From NCBI GenBank assembly GCA_023435725.1, contig JAEYRD010000103.1:3342-67341 (forward strand): 64,000 nt of DNA. The letters are read 5' to 3'. Shown in pieces: positions 44,501 to 52,473 of the stretch. Both the position numbers and the translations under genes were made by a program. Under the pieces are notes generated by a model, which saw only the letters and a program-made list of their open reading frames with translations, ran no database searches and was not told the origin of the DNA. How positions within the stretch are numbered: the first letter of the stretch is position 1; every line of letters starts with the position of its first letter. The stretch is from Pseudomonadota bacterium (lineage in GTDB: Bacteria > Pseudomonadota > Alphaproteobacteria > Rhizobiales > Xanthobacteraceae).

Positions 44501-45884
44501 CCTGTCGGCAAGAAACCAGCGGCTGCGCGTTCACTATCTGCTCGAACCCGGCTGGAAGGCTGACGCCGCCATTCAGGGACTCGGCCGCACCAACCGCACC
44601 AACCAGGCGCAGCCGCCGCTGTTTCGCCCCATCGCAACGGATGTGAAGGCCGAGAAGCGGTTTCTTTCGACCATCGCGCGCCGTCTCGACACGCTGGGCG
44701 CCATCACCCGCGGGCAACGCCAGACGGGCGGGCAGGGGCTGTTCCGGGCAGAGGACAATCTGGAAAGTTCTTACGCGCGTGATGCGCTGCGCCAACTCTA
44801 CCTTCTGCTCGTACGAGGCAAGGTCGAGGGCTGCTCGCTCGCCCGCTTCGAGTCCGCCACCGGCCTGAAGCTGATGGACGACAACGGCATTAAGGACGAG
44901 CTCCCGCCGATCACCACCTTCCTGAACCGCCTGCTGGCGCTCACCATCGACCTGCAAGGCATCCTGTTTACGGCCTTCGAGCAATTGCTCGAGGCGAAAA
45001 TCGAAGGCGCGATCGCCAGCGGGGTCTACGACCTCGGGCTGGAAACGCTGACCGCTGAGAGCTTCGTCGTCACGGATCGGCGGACGATCTACACCCACCT
45101 GACGACGGGCGCCGAAACCCGTTTGCTCGCCATCGCCGAGCGCCGACGCAATCGCCCCGTCACGCTCGATGATGCTCTCCATCATCTCTCCGATCCGTCC
45201 GCTCGCCTCCTGGTGAACGAGCGCTCGGGCCGCGCTGCCGTGCAGATCCCCGCACCCAGCGTCATGCTCGACGATGGCGAGATAGAGCGCCGCGTCCGGC
45301 TGATCCGGCCGATGGAATACCACCACGCCTCGCTCAAGACGATGGCGGAAAGTCACTGGCAGAAGACTGATCGCGACAGCTTCGCCACAGCCTGGAGCCG
45401 CGAAATCGCCGAGCTGCCGGAGTTCTCCGAAAGCACGCTCCACGTCGTCGCGGGCCTGCTGCTTCCGGTGTGGAAGCGGTTACCGGATGAATCCACTCGC
45501 GTCTATCGCCTTCAGACCGACGAGGGCGAACGCATCATCGGCCGCCGCGTCTCCGCGGCCTGGGCAGCAAACGCCACGGGATCCGGCGCAGCCTCGCTGA
45601 CGGCAGATGACGCCTATGCCGTGCTGATGGACGGCAAGACGGTCCTCGATCTCGCCGAGGGGCTTCAGCTTCGCCGTGCGCGGATCATGGGCGCCAACCG
45701 GATCGAACTCACCGGCTTCACGGAAGCGATGCGCGATCGTCTGCGCGCCTACGGCCTGTTCAGCGAGATCGTCTCGTGGAAGTTGCGCTTTTTCGTTCCG
45801 GTTGATGCGTCAGGTCCAGCCATCCTCGGCAAGCTGTTCGACACCTATCCGGTTGAGCGCATCAGCGAGCGGGAGGCCGCGTAA
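41580..45884 (+). CDS. Methyltransferase-fold / strawberry-notch helicase fusion
   Basis: ATG 41580 (MNILSPVTVP) is chosen over 41508, which lies in the structured leader. The 1434-aa protein has an N-terminal Rossmann methyltransferase-like part (VLEPSAGTGLLAI, then LMNPPFSA near residue 209, an N6-adenine-type motif). A superfamily 2 helicase of the strawberry-notch type follows (GDGTGAGKGRQSAG near 495, LIFDESHAM near 604, and a C-terminal helicase half with GLGRTNRTNQ). Such fusions are typical of rhizobial ICEs and phages. It may modify and remodel incoming or outgoing element DNA. Its stop overlaps the Toprim start (TAATG). Confidence 0.92.
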   Translation: MNILSPVTVPVASAPHARAVVSAAHHLLPRLERGERVDAGILRAAMETAFGASDASGAWGWKTAYDACEVATVLFLRKFGRALFRKAASPAARLSALAKIAGLLPTHTRRSDESQALQQFSTPVQLGLAAVTAAAITPDDIVLEPSAGTGLLAILAEIAGGMLLLNELAETRADLLKTLFPTIAVTRFDAAQIDDHLAPGASPTVVLMNPPFSAMANVSGRVSDAALRHVASALNRLAEGGRLVAITGANVGPDMPDWRDAFVRLQARGTVVFTAAIDGSVYARHGTTFSTRITVIDKRPAAEPAAIPASPGVAANVATLLRWIEAHVPPRMTVARPAAATSARPAPRTVRGYLARYPATRPAASITPSGVELTYETLDWTPPDGARLTDAIYEPYTLQSIRIPGAQSHPTKLVQSAAMASVAPPKPSYRPMLPANIVPDGALSDAQLETVVYAGEAHQEFLAGAWTVDETFDLVSAAAEGVPGAVRFRRGFMLGDGTGAGKGRQSAGIILDNWLRGRRKAVWISKSDKLLEDAQRDWSALGMERLLVTPLSRFPQGKPITLSEGVLFLTYATLRSDDRAEKVSRVRQIVQWLGSDWDGVLIFDESHAMQNAGGGKGERGDVAPSQQGRAGLRLQHALPNARVVYVSATGATTVHNLAYAQRLGLWGGEDFPFANRAEFVTAIEDGGVAAMEVLARDLRSLGLYTARSLSYDGVEYELLEHRLTGEQRRIYDAYAGAFAVIHNNLDAAMEAANITGPDGTLNRQAKSAARSAFESAKQRFFGHLLTSMKTPTLIRSIERDLQNGHAAVVQIVSTGEALMERRLAEIPTEEWNDVRVDITPREYVLDYLAHSFPVQLYEPYTDSEGNLSSRPVFRDGQPVESRDAVGRRNELIERLASLPPVPGALDQIVQRFGTDVVAEVTGRSRRIIRKKDRLVVEHRAPSANLAETAAFMDDDKRVLVFSDAGGTGRSYHADLSARNQRLRVHYLLEPGWKADAAIQGLGRTNRTNQAQPPLFRPIATDVKAEKRFLSTIARRLDTLGAITRGQRQTGGQGLFRAEDNLESSYARDALRQLYLLLVRGKVEGCSLARFESATGLKLMDDNGIKDELPPITTFLNRLLALTIDLQGILFTAFEQLLEAKIEGAIASGVYDLGLETLTAESFVVTDRRTIYTHLTTGAETRLLAIAERRRNRPVTLDDALHHLSDPSARLLVNERSGRAAVQIPAPSVMLDDGEIERRVRLIRPMEYHHASLKTMAESHWQKTDRDSFATAWSREIAELPEFSESTLHVVAGLLLPVWKRLPDESTRVYRLQTDEGERIIGRRVSAAWAANATGSGAASLTADDAYAVLMDGKTVLDLAEGLQLRRARIMGANRIELTGFTEAMRDRLRAYGLFSEIVSWKLRFFVPVDASGPAILGKLFDTYPVERISEREAA

Positions 45885-46945
45885 TGGCTCGCATCGATGC
45901 TTCCGATCTGGCGTATCGTCTCGGCCGTCAAGCCGAGGCGGTCTGCCGCCACTATCTCTCCAACGGGCGCCGCCAGGGCAATTACTGGCAGGTTGGCGAT
46001 GTTCGCAATTCCAAGGGACGCTCGATGTTCGTCCGGCTGAAGGATTCACCCAAAGGCCCGGCCGGTAAATGGACCGATGCCGCAACCTCTGAGCATGGCG
46101 ACCTTCTCGACGTGATCCGCGGGACGCTTGGTCTGGTCAACTTCGCGGATATTGCCGGGGAGGCACGCCGCTTCCTCAGCCTTCCGCATCCCGAACCCGA
46201 GATGATCGCGCACGCGCCGGCTGCAACGTCTGTGCCGTCAGGATCGCCCGAGGCGGCACGGCGACTGTTCGCCATGTCGCAGCCGATCATAGGCACTCTT
46301 GCCGAAGCCTATCTGCGTGATCGCGGCATTTCCACTTTACACGATACGTCAAGCCTGCGCTTTCATCCGCGCTGTTACTATCGTCCCGATCATGGCCCGA
46401 CCGAGACATGGCCGGCGCTGATTGCTGCCGCAACGGACCTTGACACGGGCATGACCGGCGCCCTGCGCACCTGGCTCAACCCGGCCGGCTTTGATCCCGT
46501 GACGCTCGGCAAAGCGCCGATCGACACGCCACGTCGCGCCATGGGAGACCTGCTTGGTCATGCTGTCCGCTTCGGTGAAGTGAATGATGTCGCGGCGGCA
46601 GGCGAGGGCATCGAGACCATGCTGTCGTTGCGCATGGTTGTGCCAATGATGCCGATGCTGGCGGCGCTCTCGGCCGCGCACCTCGCTGCCATCCTGTTCC
46701 CAGCGACATTGCGCCGTCTCTATGTCGCGCGCGATGACGATCCCGCCGGCGATACGGCCTACGGCACGCTGACTGACCGAGCGCACGAGTCCGGTATCGA
46801 CGTGATCCCGCTGGCGCCGGCACTGGCGGATTTCAACGATGACCTGCGCCTGCTCGGCATCGATGCACTCCAGGTCGCGGTTCGGGTCCAGCTCGATCCG
46901 CGGGACGTCATCCGCTTCATGCTGTCGGCGGATCTGGTCCGGTAG
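45884..46945 (+). CDS. Toprim domain-containing (primase-like) protein
   Basis: This is a 353-aa protein. An N-terminal DUF7146-like region has CRHYLSNGRRQGNYWQVGD. A Toprim core follows with VAAAGEGIETMLSL (catalytic Glu) and RRLYVARDDDPAGDTAYG (DxD acids). Its start overlaps the helicase stop, so the two are cotranslated. It probably primes or processes DNA during transfer or replication of the element, without the zinc finger of true primases. Confidence 0.9.
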   Translation: MARIDASDLAYRLGRQAEAVCRHYLSNGRRQGNYWQVGDVRNSKGRSMFVRLKDSPKGPAGKWTDAATSEHGDLLDVIRGTLGLVNFADIAGEARRFLSLPHPEPEMIAHAPAATSVPSGSPEAARRLFAMSQPIIGTLAEAYLRDRGISTLHDTSSLRFHPRCYYRPDHGPTETWPALIAAATDLDTGMTGALRTWLNPAGFDPVTLGKAPIDTPRRAMGDLLGHAVRFGEVNDVAAAGEGIETMLSLRMVVPMMPMLAALSAAHLAAILFPATLRRLYVARDDDPAGDTAYGTLTDRAHESGIDVIPLAPALADFNDDLRLLGIDALQVAVRVQLDPRDVIRFMLSADLVR

Positions 46946-47071
46946 GTGGGGTGCGGGACGGTGAGGGTCGTCGGGGCCGGTCACGGTGCTTCCGGTGCGG
47001 AGAGGGCCGCGCAGGCGGCCTTCTTGAGAGGCGCCGGTCTGCGGCAAGCGGTCCGGCCCGGCAATGGCTGC

Positions 47072-47291
47072 GGCCGGCTATTTTCCGCCGCGCGCCGCAG
47101 AATAGATCTCACATTATTCATAGGACGACAGCGCGCTTTGCATCGCGAAGCAAAATAGCCGGCCTCCGCCATCCTCCGCTTCGCTCCGGCCGCTGCGCTT
47201 CGCCTCCAGCGGTGCAGGTCCGGCCTGCGTGCCGCCTGTCGTCGCCGTGAAGGCCGCGATGGGCGCGGCCGATCCGAACAGGAGCACCGAC
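47072..47291 (+). promoter_or_regulatory. Structured leader type 2, copy D (DUF2493 gene)
   Basis: GGCCGGCTATTTT (47072-47084) and AAAATAGCCGGCC (47152-47164) are exact inverted copies 67 nt apart. They are followed by CATCCTCCGCT and a hairpin GGCCGCG-atggg-CGCGGCC (47252-47270) just before the GGAG of ATG 47292. The order is the same as in copy E. The region from 46946 to the leader holds no other gene. Confidence 0.65.
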
Positions 47292-48230
47292 ATGACCAAC
47301 CCCGATGACCACACTGAGGCCGCGCCATCCCTTGCCGAACACACTCTGGCCGAACTCCAACTCCACGGCTACCGCGCCTTCGAGGATGAACCCGACCCGC
47401 GGCCATTGCCCGAAGGCCGCACGATCGCAGGTGCCGTCGCCGACATCTTCGACGCCCTGATCGTCAGCCTCCGGGACACACGACTCGAACCCGACCTCGA
47501 CGATCTGCTCTGGTCGACGGTGAACCTCTTTCACCGCGCCGGCGAGCGGGCCGCCCGCCAACTCGACGACAACGAACAGGCGCAGCGGCGCAGCCAGACC
47601 GAACAGGACGGCAGCGAAATCTGCTCCGTCGAACTCGAACGCCTGATCGCCGAAGGCATCACACTGATCGAACGGCGCAACGGCATGGAGCTGTTCCGCG
47701 ACCAGGCCGCGGACCTCTACGCCCGCCACACCGGTTCGCACTGGCATCCGCGCAACGGATCGAAGGTCAGCCATCGCACACTCACGGCTGCCATGATCGA
47801 CAGCCGCGACTTCATCGCCGCCAAGCGCCGGGCGGCAACGGAGCTCATGCTGCCGACCGGACCCAAGATCGCCTTCAGCGGCGGTCTCGACTTCAATGAG
47901 GTGACGCTGATCTGGGATGCACTCGACAAGGTTTGCGCCAGGCATCCCGACATGGTGCTCCTCCACGGCGGTTCGCCAAAAGGAGCCGAACGCATCGCAT
48001 CGCGCTGGGCCGACAGCCGCAAGGTGACGCAGATCGCCTTCAAACCCGACTGGGCCAAGCACGCCAAGGCGGCGCCGTTCCGACGCAACGACGCCATGCT
48101 CGAGGCGTTGCCGATCGGCATCTTGGTCACGCCCGGCACGGGCATCCAGGCTAACCTCGCCGACAAGGCCCGACGCCTCGGCATTCCCGTCAGCAAGATC
48201 GGCAAGGACAACACCAAGGGCGGCGCGTAA
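47292..48230 (+). CDS. DUF2493 (SLOG/YAcAr-like) protein
   Basis: ATG 47292 is preferred over 47229 because GGAG lies 7 nt upstream and the upstream frame crosses the structured leader. In the 312-aa product the first 180 residues are acidic and helical. The C-terminal DUF2493 domain shows KIAFSGGLDFNEVTLIWDAL, VLLHGGSPKGAERIASRWA and PIGILVTPGTGIQANLADKA, a Rossmann-like nucleotide-binding fold. It is a regular backbone gene of rhizobial ICEs. Ligand unknown; nucleotide or ADP-ribose-like molecules are usual for the wider superfamily. Confidence 0.88.
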   Translation: MTNPDDHTEAAPSLAEHTLAELQLHGYRAFEDEPDPRPLPEGRTIAGAVADIFDALIVSLRDTRLEPDLDDLLWSTVNLFHRAGERAARQLDDNEQAQRRSQTEQDGSEICSVELERLIAEGITLIERRNGMELFRDQAADLYARHTGSHWHPRNGSKVSHRTLTAAMIDSRDFIAAKRRAATELMLPTGPKIAFSGGLDFNEVTLIWDALDKVCARHPDMVLLHGGSPKGAERIASRWADSRKVTQIAFKPDWAKHAKAAPFRRNDAMLEALPIGILVTPGTGIQANLADKARRLGIPVSKIGKDNTKGGA

Positions 48231-48389
48231 GCGCCGTCTTCGCCTTGCACCGACAGTTGCATGCGCCAGGCGCTCGCAAACAGGTTCAGACGGAATTTCG
48301 CTTTGTCGGCCCATGGCCATAGGCTAGAATCACCTTTGCGCCGTGGAGGTGGTGGAGGCGCAAATCCTGATGTCACGGGAGTATCCACC

Positions 48390-48830
48390 ATGCGCGCGCT
48401 CTCCATTCCCCTCAGCCTCATTGGCCTCGGCTTTTCCTGCTGGCTGCTTTACAGCCTTGCCGTTTACGCGCTGCCGTTTTTCGTCGGTCTATCGATTGCC
48501 TTCTATGCCTATGACAAGGGCGCAGGGGCGTTCGGGGCGATCCTGCTCGGCCTCCTCACCGCCGGCGTCGTTCTCGCGATCGGGCAGGTTGCCTTTGCGC
48601 TCGCACGCGCACCGGTCCTGCGTATCCTGCTCGGCCTGACCTTTGCCATTCCGGCTGCTGTTGCCGGCTATCATGCGGCCTTTGATCTTGCCGGCCTCAC
48701 GCTTCCATCCGATGCCTGGCGCCATGTCTTCGGCGTTCTCGGCGCCATCGCGATCGGTGCGACGGCCTGGTTACGCCTCGCACCGATGCCCGCCAACGCG
48801 GATGGTCATCGTCTGCCGGCCGGCTCGTAA
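48390..48830 (+). CDS. Small integral membrane protein
   Basis: The start MRALSIPLSL at 48390 is preferred; the longer frame adds an Arg-rich, non-conserved leader. The 146-aa product has four to five hydrophobic helices (SLIGLGFSCWLLYSLAVYAL, AFGAILLGLLTAGVVLAIG, RILLGLTFAIPAAVAGYHAA, VFGVLGAIAIGATAWL). It follows the DUF2493 gene by 159 nt. No function is known; it may sit with the transfer apparatus. Confidence 0.75.
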   Translation: MRALSIPLSLIGLGFSCWLLYSLAVYALPFFVGLSIAFYAYDKGAGAFGAILLGLLTAGVVLAIGQVAFALARAPVLRILLGLTFAIPAAVAGYHAAFDLAGLTLPSDAWRHVFGVLGAIAIGATAWLRLAPMPANADGHRLPAGS

Positions 48831-49218
48831 CGTCGGTTTGCGGCGACGTCCGAGCGTCGGGGTGTGCCGCCGGCTTCGACCGGTCTTGGGCATCGCTCAA
48901 GCATGAAGCTCCGTGTCCGTCGGCCATGACCCGAGGCAGCGCAGGAGCCGTCGGAACGCTGGACGGCAGCGCCTTCGCGCGGACCGGCGACGGGTGAGCA
49001 GCGTATACGTCCACGGGCTGCTCGCTGGCGGGCGCGACGTTGGGACATTGACATCGGCCGTGATTTGCCTGCGCCCTGTTGGCCTTAAGTCCCGGTGCGG
49101 GTTCGCCAGTTCTCCTTGTCAGCCCTGATTCGAGAAGCGCGTCCATTGGCGTGTACGATGGCCTGACCTTGGCCGGACACCGGCTGCGCCTCGATCGACT
49201 AGCCGCAATGCCGTCGTT
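48831..49218. other. 390-nt GC-rich gap with no gene seen
   Basis: Frames here are Arg/Ser/Ala-rich on both strands, as expected of chance frames in GC-rich DNA. It ends at the type 2 leader. A promoter for the DUF736 gene is expected but no clear boxes stand out. Confidence 0.5.
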
Positions 49219-49397
49219 CAACTTTCTCCCCCTGACGGCTGCGCCGCCATTCCTCGCGAAACAAGAAAGTTGCCCGCCTGGCATCCTCCGCTGCGCTTCG
49301 GTCCGCACGCGGATGCCGCGTCGCTCGTCTCCGGCCCGTCGGTCGCCATCGAGACCGCGATGGTCGCGGCTCGGAAAACAGAGCAAGGAGAACTATC
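49219..49397 (+). promoter_or_regulatory. Structured leader type 2, copy E (first DUF736 gene)
   Basis: CAACTTTCT (49219-49227) and AGAAAGTTG (49264-49272) are inverted copies. Then come CATCCTCCGCT and a hairpin CCGCGA-tgg-TCGCGG (49355-49369), then AAGGAG and ATG 49398. Copy D has different arm bases but the same pairing, the same CGCGAA just before the right arm, the same CATCCTCCGCT box and the same final hairpin. Confidence 0.65.
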
Positions 49398-49715
49398 ATG
49401 GCGAACATCGGCACCTTCACCAAGACCGAACAGGGCTTCACCGGCGAACTCGTCACCCTCAACCTCAAGGCCAAGAACGTCCGCCTGGCTGCCGAACCGG
49501 CGAGCAGCACCGAGAACGCACCCACCCACCGCGTCTTCGTTGGCCGCGTCGAGATCGGTGCCGCCTGGGCCAAGCGCTCCAACGAAGGCCGCGCCTACCT
49601 CTCGGTCAAGCTCGACGACCCAAGCTTCAACGCTCCGATCTACGCGAACCTTGTCGAAGACGAGGACGGCCAAACCCACACCCTGATCTGGTCCCGCGCC
49701 CGCAGGGCCGACTGA
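49398..49715 (+). CDS. DUF736 family protein, copy 1
   Basis: This 105-aa protein is wholly DUF736: MANIGTFTKTEQGFTGEL, a central RVEIGAAWAKRSNEGRAYLSV, and a C-terminal DGQTHTLIWSR. DUF736 proteins are small beta-rich proteins found almost only on conjugative elements. A role as ssDNA- or transfer-associated protein has been guessed. A second, diverged copy lies at 53055-53384 in the transfer operon. The gene has the type 2 structured leader. Confidence 0.95.
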   Translation: MANIGTFTKTEQGFTGELVTLNLKAKNVRLAAEPASSTENAPTHRVFVGRVEIGAAWAKRSNEGRAYLSVKLDDPSFNAPIYANLVEDEDGQTHTLIWSRARRAD

Positions 49716-49729
49716 CCTGACAGCTTCCA

Positions 49730-49753
49730 ATGCCCCGCCGCGAGGCGGGGCAT
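49730..49753. terminator. Hairpin between convergent DUF736 and qseC-like genes
   Basis: ATGCCCCGCC and GGCGGGGCAT form a perfect 10-bp stem with a 4-nt loop, 15 nt after the DUF736 stop. No T-run follows on either side. Confidence 0.55.
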
Positions 49754-49865
49754 CGGTCCTGCGTCAAATGGCGCCAACCGCTGTCGGCCGAACCCGCGAA
49801 GCGCCTGGGCATTCGTGTCCTTGCCGCGCAACCAGCGGCTGGGGTTCGGTTGGCGCCGCCATCAA

Positions 49866-50093
49866 TCACTTCTTGCTGTGCGCCGGAGTGCGTCGTAGCA
49901 GCTCGTCGGGCGCGACCCCAAGCACTTCGGCGAGCTTCTCGATCGTGTCGACGCTCGCGGCATAAGTGCCACGTTCAAGCGAGCTAATATAAGTCCGATC
50001 GATATCAGCGTCGTGCGCCAATGCTTCCTGCGACAGGCCCTTTGCCTGCCTCGCGCGGCGCAGATTGGTCGCAAACACTTCTCGCAACTGCAT
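49866..50093 (-). CDS. qseC: XRE-family HTH regulator, QseC-like
   Basis: This 75-aa protein is almost entirely a Cro/CI-type helix-turn-helix: NLRRARQAKGLSQEALAHDA, DRTYISSLERG, DTIEKLAEVLGVAPDELL. Position, size and divergent orientation to a DUF2285 gene match QseC of ICEMlSymR7A, described as the repressor of the antiactivator gene qseM. The symmetrical operator at 50110-50144 begins 16 nt upstream of its start, so it is likely autoregulated. The symbol is assigned by synteny and family, not by a sequence search. Confidence 0.8.
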   Translation of the reverse strand: MQLREVFATNLRRARQAKGLSQEALAHDADIDRTYISSLERGTYAASVDTIEKLAEVLGVAPDELLRRTPAHSKK

Positions 50094-50109
50094 CCGCGAA
50101 GTGTTCGTC

Positions 50110-50144
50110 TTGTAGAGTATTTCACCACGGAGTATTCTCTACAA
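50110..50144. promoter_or_regulatory. Symmetrical operator containing two face-to-face promoters
   Basis: TTGTAGAG and CTCTACAA are exact inverted arms, with AT matching inside them as well. Read forward, TTGTAG is followed after 17 nt by TATTCT. Read in reverse, TTGTAG is followed after 17 nt by AATACT. So each strand carries a plausible -35/-10 pair within the same 35 bp, directed at qseM and qseC respectively. A second forward -10-like TATAAT lies at 50232-50237. Confidence 0.7.
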
Positions 50145-50303
50145 ATGATCCGGCCAGCGGTTTGGAACTCCAAGGCGAATGTCGTGGCAGCCGGAGCAGA
50201 GAGCGCCGGCAGGAGGCCAAGATCATTAATCTATAATTAAGTATGTCATTGGGGGTCTGGCATTCCTCCCTTAAACTCCCCTCAGCACGCCACGCCGACT
50301 CCA

Positions 50304-50579
50304 ATGGACCAAGCCATGGCGATAGACGCCTTCGACGACCAGCCCCCCCATGTGCCGCATCTGACGCCCTATGATGAGCAGCACATCAACACCTACCTTC
50401 GTCTGCTCGATGCCGACCACGAGGGTGCCTCCTGGACGGAGGCGGCGCGGATCATTTTCGGCATCGACCCGGCTAAAGAGCCTGAACGCGCGCGGCGCGT
50501 GCATAACAGCCATCTTGCACGCGCACGCTGGATGACCAGCGCGGGCTATCGCGAATTTCTCAAGCCGCCGCGCCAATAG
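50304..50579 (+). CDS. qseM: DUF2285 small protein, QseM-like antiactivator
   Basis: This 91-aa protein (or 87 aa from ATG 50316) has a DUF2285 helix-turn-helix-like body: LRLLDADHEGASWTEAARII, DPAKEPERARRVHNSHLARA and GYREFLKPP. In ICEMlSymR7A the small DUF2285 protein QseM binds and blocks the activators TraR and FseA. Here it lies between the qseC-like operator and the fseA-like gene, the matching order. No traR or traI is in the window. Confidence 0.8.
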   Translation: MDQAMAIDAFDDQPPHVPHLTPYDEQHINTYLRLLDADHEGASWTEAARIIFGIDPAKEPERARRVHNSHLARARWMTSAGYREFLKPPRQ

Positions 50580-50749
50580 TCTGAACATGCGTGGATTTCT
50601 ATTCGCGTGGTGGTCATCCGGCGCAGGCTGACCTGTCGCTGGCGCAACACGTCTTGCCGACGCGCACCTTCTGGCGGTGACATACCGCACAAATACTCCA
50701 CAACCGGACGGGTCATGACTCTCTTCACGCAATTTGCTGGAGGTACGGC

Positions 50750-51530
50750 ATGCCGGATGACGGAGGCTGGCGATCAGACGACGCGAGCGACTACTTAAAG
50801 CGCGTTGAGCGCATGGGCTTCGCCTGGGAATTCTTAAGGCGTAACCCGGACTACCGCCGTGATTTCGAAACAATGAACCGCCTGCTGCAAACCGGCACAC
50901 ACGACGATCTGGAGACGGTCCTGGCGCTGGTGCGGCGCTGGGGCCTGGGCTTTCCCCTGCGACCCGGCCCTTCGTGCCGGCCGGGCCATGGTTATCTGGG
51001 ACATCGCAAGTCAGCCCACCACTGTCATGCTCACCAGCGCGCCGATTACGACCGACAGCAGCGTCCGGTCCGAGGAACTGCCATCCGCGATCAGCGCAAG
51101 AAACCTTGACGAGGGCCGCTACGAACTGTGGCCGGACGACGGTGACCTTCAGCAGATCCTCATCACTGATCTGGCCAAACGTGATCAGCCAGTCGCCGCC
51201 GTTGTGCCGCTCGATCAGCACACGCTCGTGCGTCTCGACGCAGTCCGGCGGCTCTGGCGCCGTCTGACCGGACGTCCGAACGCCGCGCCCGTGCTGCCGA
51301 TTACGGCGCAACAGCGCCGCCGCCTCATTCTCATGCTGCGCGCGCTCGATGGATGGCGCGAACATGCCAGCTACCGTGACCTCGCGGCAATTCTGCTCAA
51401 CGCCGATGTGCGGCGCCAAAGCCGACGCGATTGGCTCACATCGCCATCACGCGCGCAAATTATCCGCATGGTCCGCGACGCCGTTCTCCGCATGGAAGGC
51501 GGCTACCGCGACCTCTTGTTCGGTCACTGA
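50750..51530 (+). CDS. fseA: FseA-like activator encoded in two frames joined by +1 frameshift
   Basis: ATG 50750 has GGAGG 6 nt upstream. The first frame (to 51109) encodes a DUF6499-like N-terminus: SDYLKRVERMGFAWEFLRRN through LVRRWGLGF. It then loses sense. The +1 frame, open across the overlap and ending at 51530, continues with MVIWDIASQPTTV and a C-terminal DUF2285 domain (TAQQRRRLILMLRALDGWRE). The 781-nt span equals 260 codons plus one base. A good slip site is TTT CCC C at 50951-50957, just where the N-terminal sense ends. FseA of ICEMlSymR7A is made by +1 programmed frameshifting from a matching gene pair. The fused protein is about 259 aa. Slip position is inferred. Confidence 0.85.
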
Positions 51531-51703
51531 CCACAGGGTGAGGGCGTACCCGACATCGTCAGGCGCCACGCCAAACCGGAGAGGGGGATGGACTCAATCT
51601 CCCGGCCGATCTTCGTCATCCTCCTCCACCCTCGAGATACGCCAATCTACGCCCGTCCAACCGCCGAACGTCGATGGCGGCCTAACGTTTGAGATGGCGC
51701 GAA

Positions 51704-51979
51704 ATGGCCGAGAAAAATCAACACGAACGATTTCTGCGCACCCCTGAAGCCGCACGGGTGGTCGGTCTGTCGCCACGCACGCTGGAAAAGCACCGGACTT
51801 ATGGCACCGGCCCGAGCTACCGCAAGATTGGCGGGCGCGTCGTCTACGCAATCGAAGATATCCGCGCCTGGGCTGACATAGGACTGCGGCAATCCACCAG
51901 CGATCCCGCCGCCCGCATTGTTCGCGCCGCCAAGCCGCTCAACAGCTCGTCGTCGCCGCGATCGAAAGGCCAGCGATGA
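51704..51979 (+). CDS. rdfS: RdfS-like excisionase (recombination directionality factor)
   Basis: ATG 51704 (MAEKNQHERF) is chosen; the TTG at 51689 is alternative. The 91-aa product has a winged helix of the MerR/AlpA type: RFLRTPEAARVVGLSPRTLE, then GPSYRKIGGRVVYAIEDIRAW, the excisionase pattern. It is the first gene of a tightly packed transfer operon (ATGA overlap with the next gene), as in ICEMlSymR7A, where RdfS drives excision and is switched on by FseA. It should bias the tRNA-Leu integrase to excision. Confidence 0.85.
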   Translation: MAEKNQHERFLRTPEAARVVGLSPRTLEKHRTYGTGPSYRKIGGRVVYAIEDIRAWADIGLRQSTSDPAARIVRAAKPLNSSSSPRSKGQR

Positions 51980-52473
51980 TCGCGCTTCCAAGAAACCCCG
52001 CCAATGGCATGGAGGCGCTCACCCGTGTCGATCTGGTCTGGCGAGCCAGGCAGATCGAACAACGCCTGCGCTTCGGCCACCCCGTCGGCGCCGAGCAGCT
52101 CGACCGCGAGCGCCGGCGGGCGAGTTTTGCGCCGGGGGCTGTCTTCGCCGTGTTGCGCTGGAACGGCAACGCCTTCGGCACCACGATATCACGGATCGAC
52201 ATTCTTCGCGCCGTCGGCTGCGGTGAAGAATACAGCACCGTGCCACAGGTCGAGCCCGGCGCCGCGATCCTGCTGTCGATGACCACCTGGCCAAAGGTCG
52301 AGCTGGTGCTTCAGGCCATCGACGCCGTCGAAGCCCTCGGCGTTGACCCGGCCGATGTCGCGCCCGAGCATTGGCGACACATTCATAACCGCATCAGCGT
52401 CGGCGAGACGCCACGACGTTACACCAAAGGCCGCCATGAAGCCTGGCTGAAACGCCGCAGGATTGCGCTATGA
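51976..52473 (+). CDS. DUF2840 domain-containing protein
   Basis: This 165-aa protein has the DUF2840 pattern: LTRVDLVWRARQIEQRLRFG, DRERRRASFAPGAVFAVLRW, STVPQVEPGAAILL and a basic tail GRHEAWLKRRRIAL. It overlaps rdfS and traF by 4 nt each (ATGA), so the three are translated together. It is a conserved partner in rhizobial ICE transfer operons with no known activity. Confidence 0.9.
   Translation: MIALPRNPANGMEALTRVDLVWRARQIEQRLRFGHPVGAEQLDRERRRASFAPGAVFAVLRWNGNAFGTTISRIDILRAVGCGEEYSTVPQVEPGAAILLSMTTWPKVELVLQAIDAVEALGVDPADVAPEHWRHIHNRISVGETPRRYTKGRHEAWLKRRRIAL

Noticed and set aside
46790..46800. CCGAGCGCAC match to the tRNA-Leu 3' end as a possible attachment repeat
   Set aside because: Only about 10 nt, lies inside the Toprim gene and lacks the T-arm sequence. 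Chance match.
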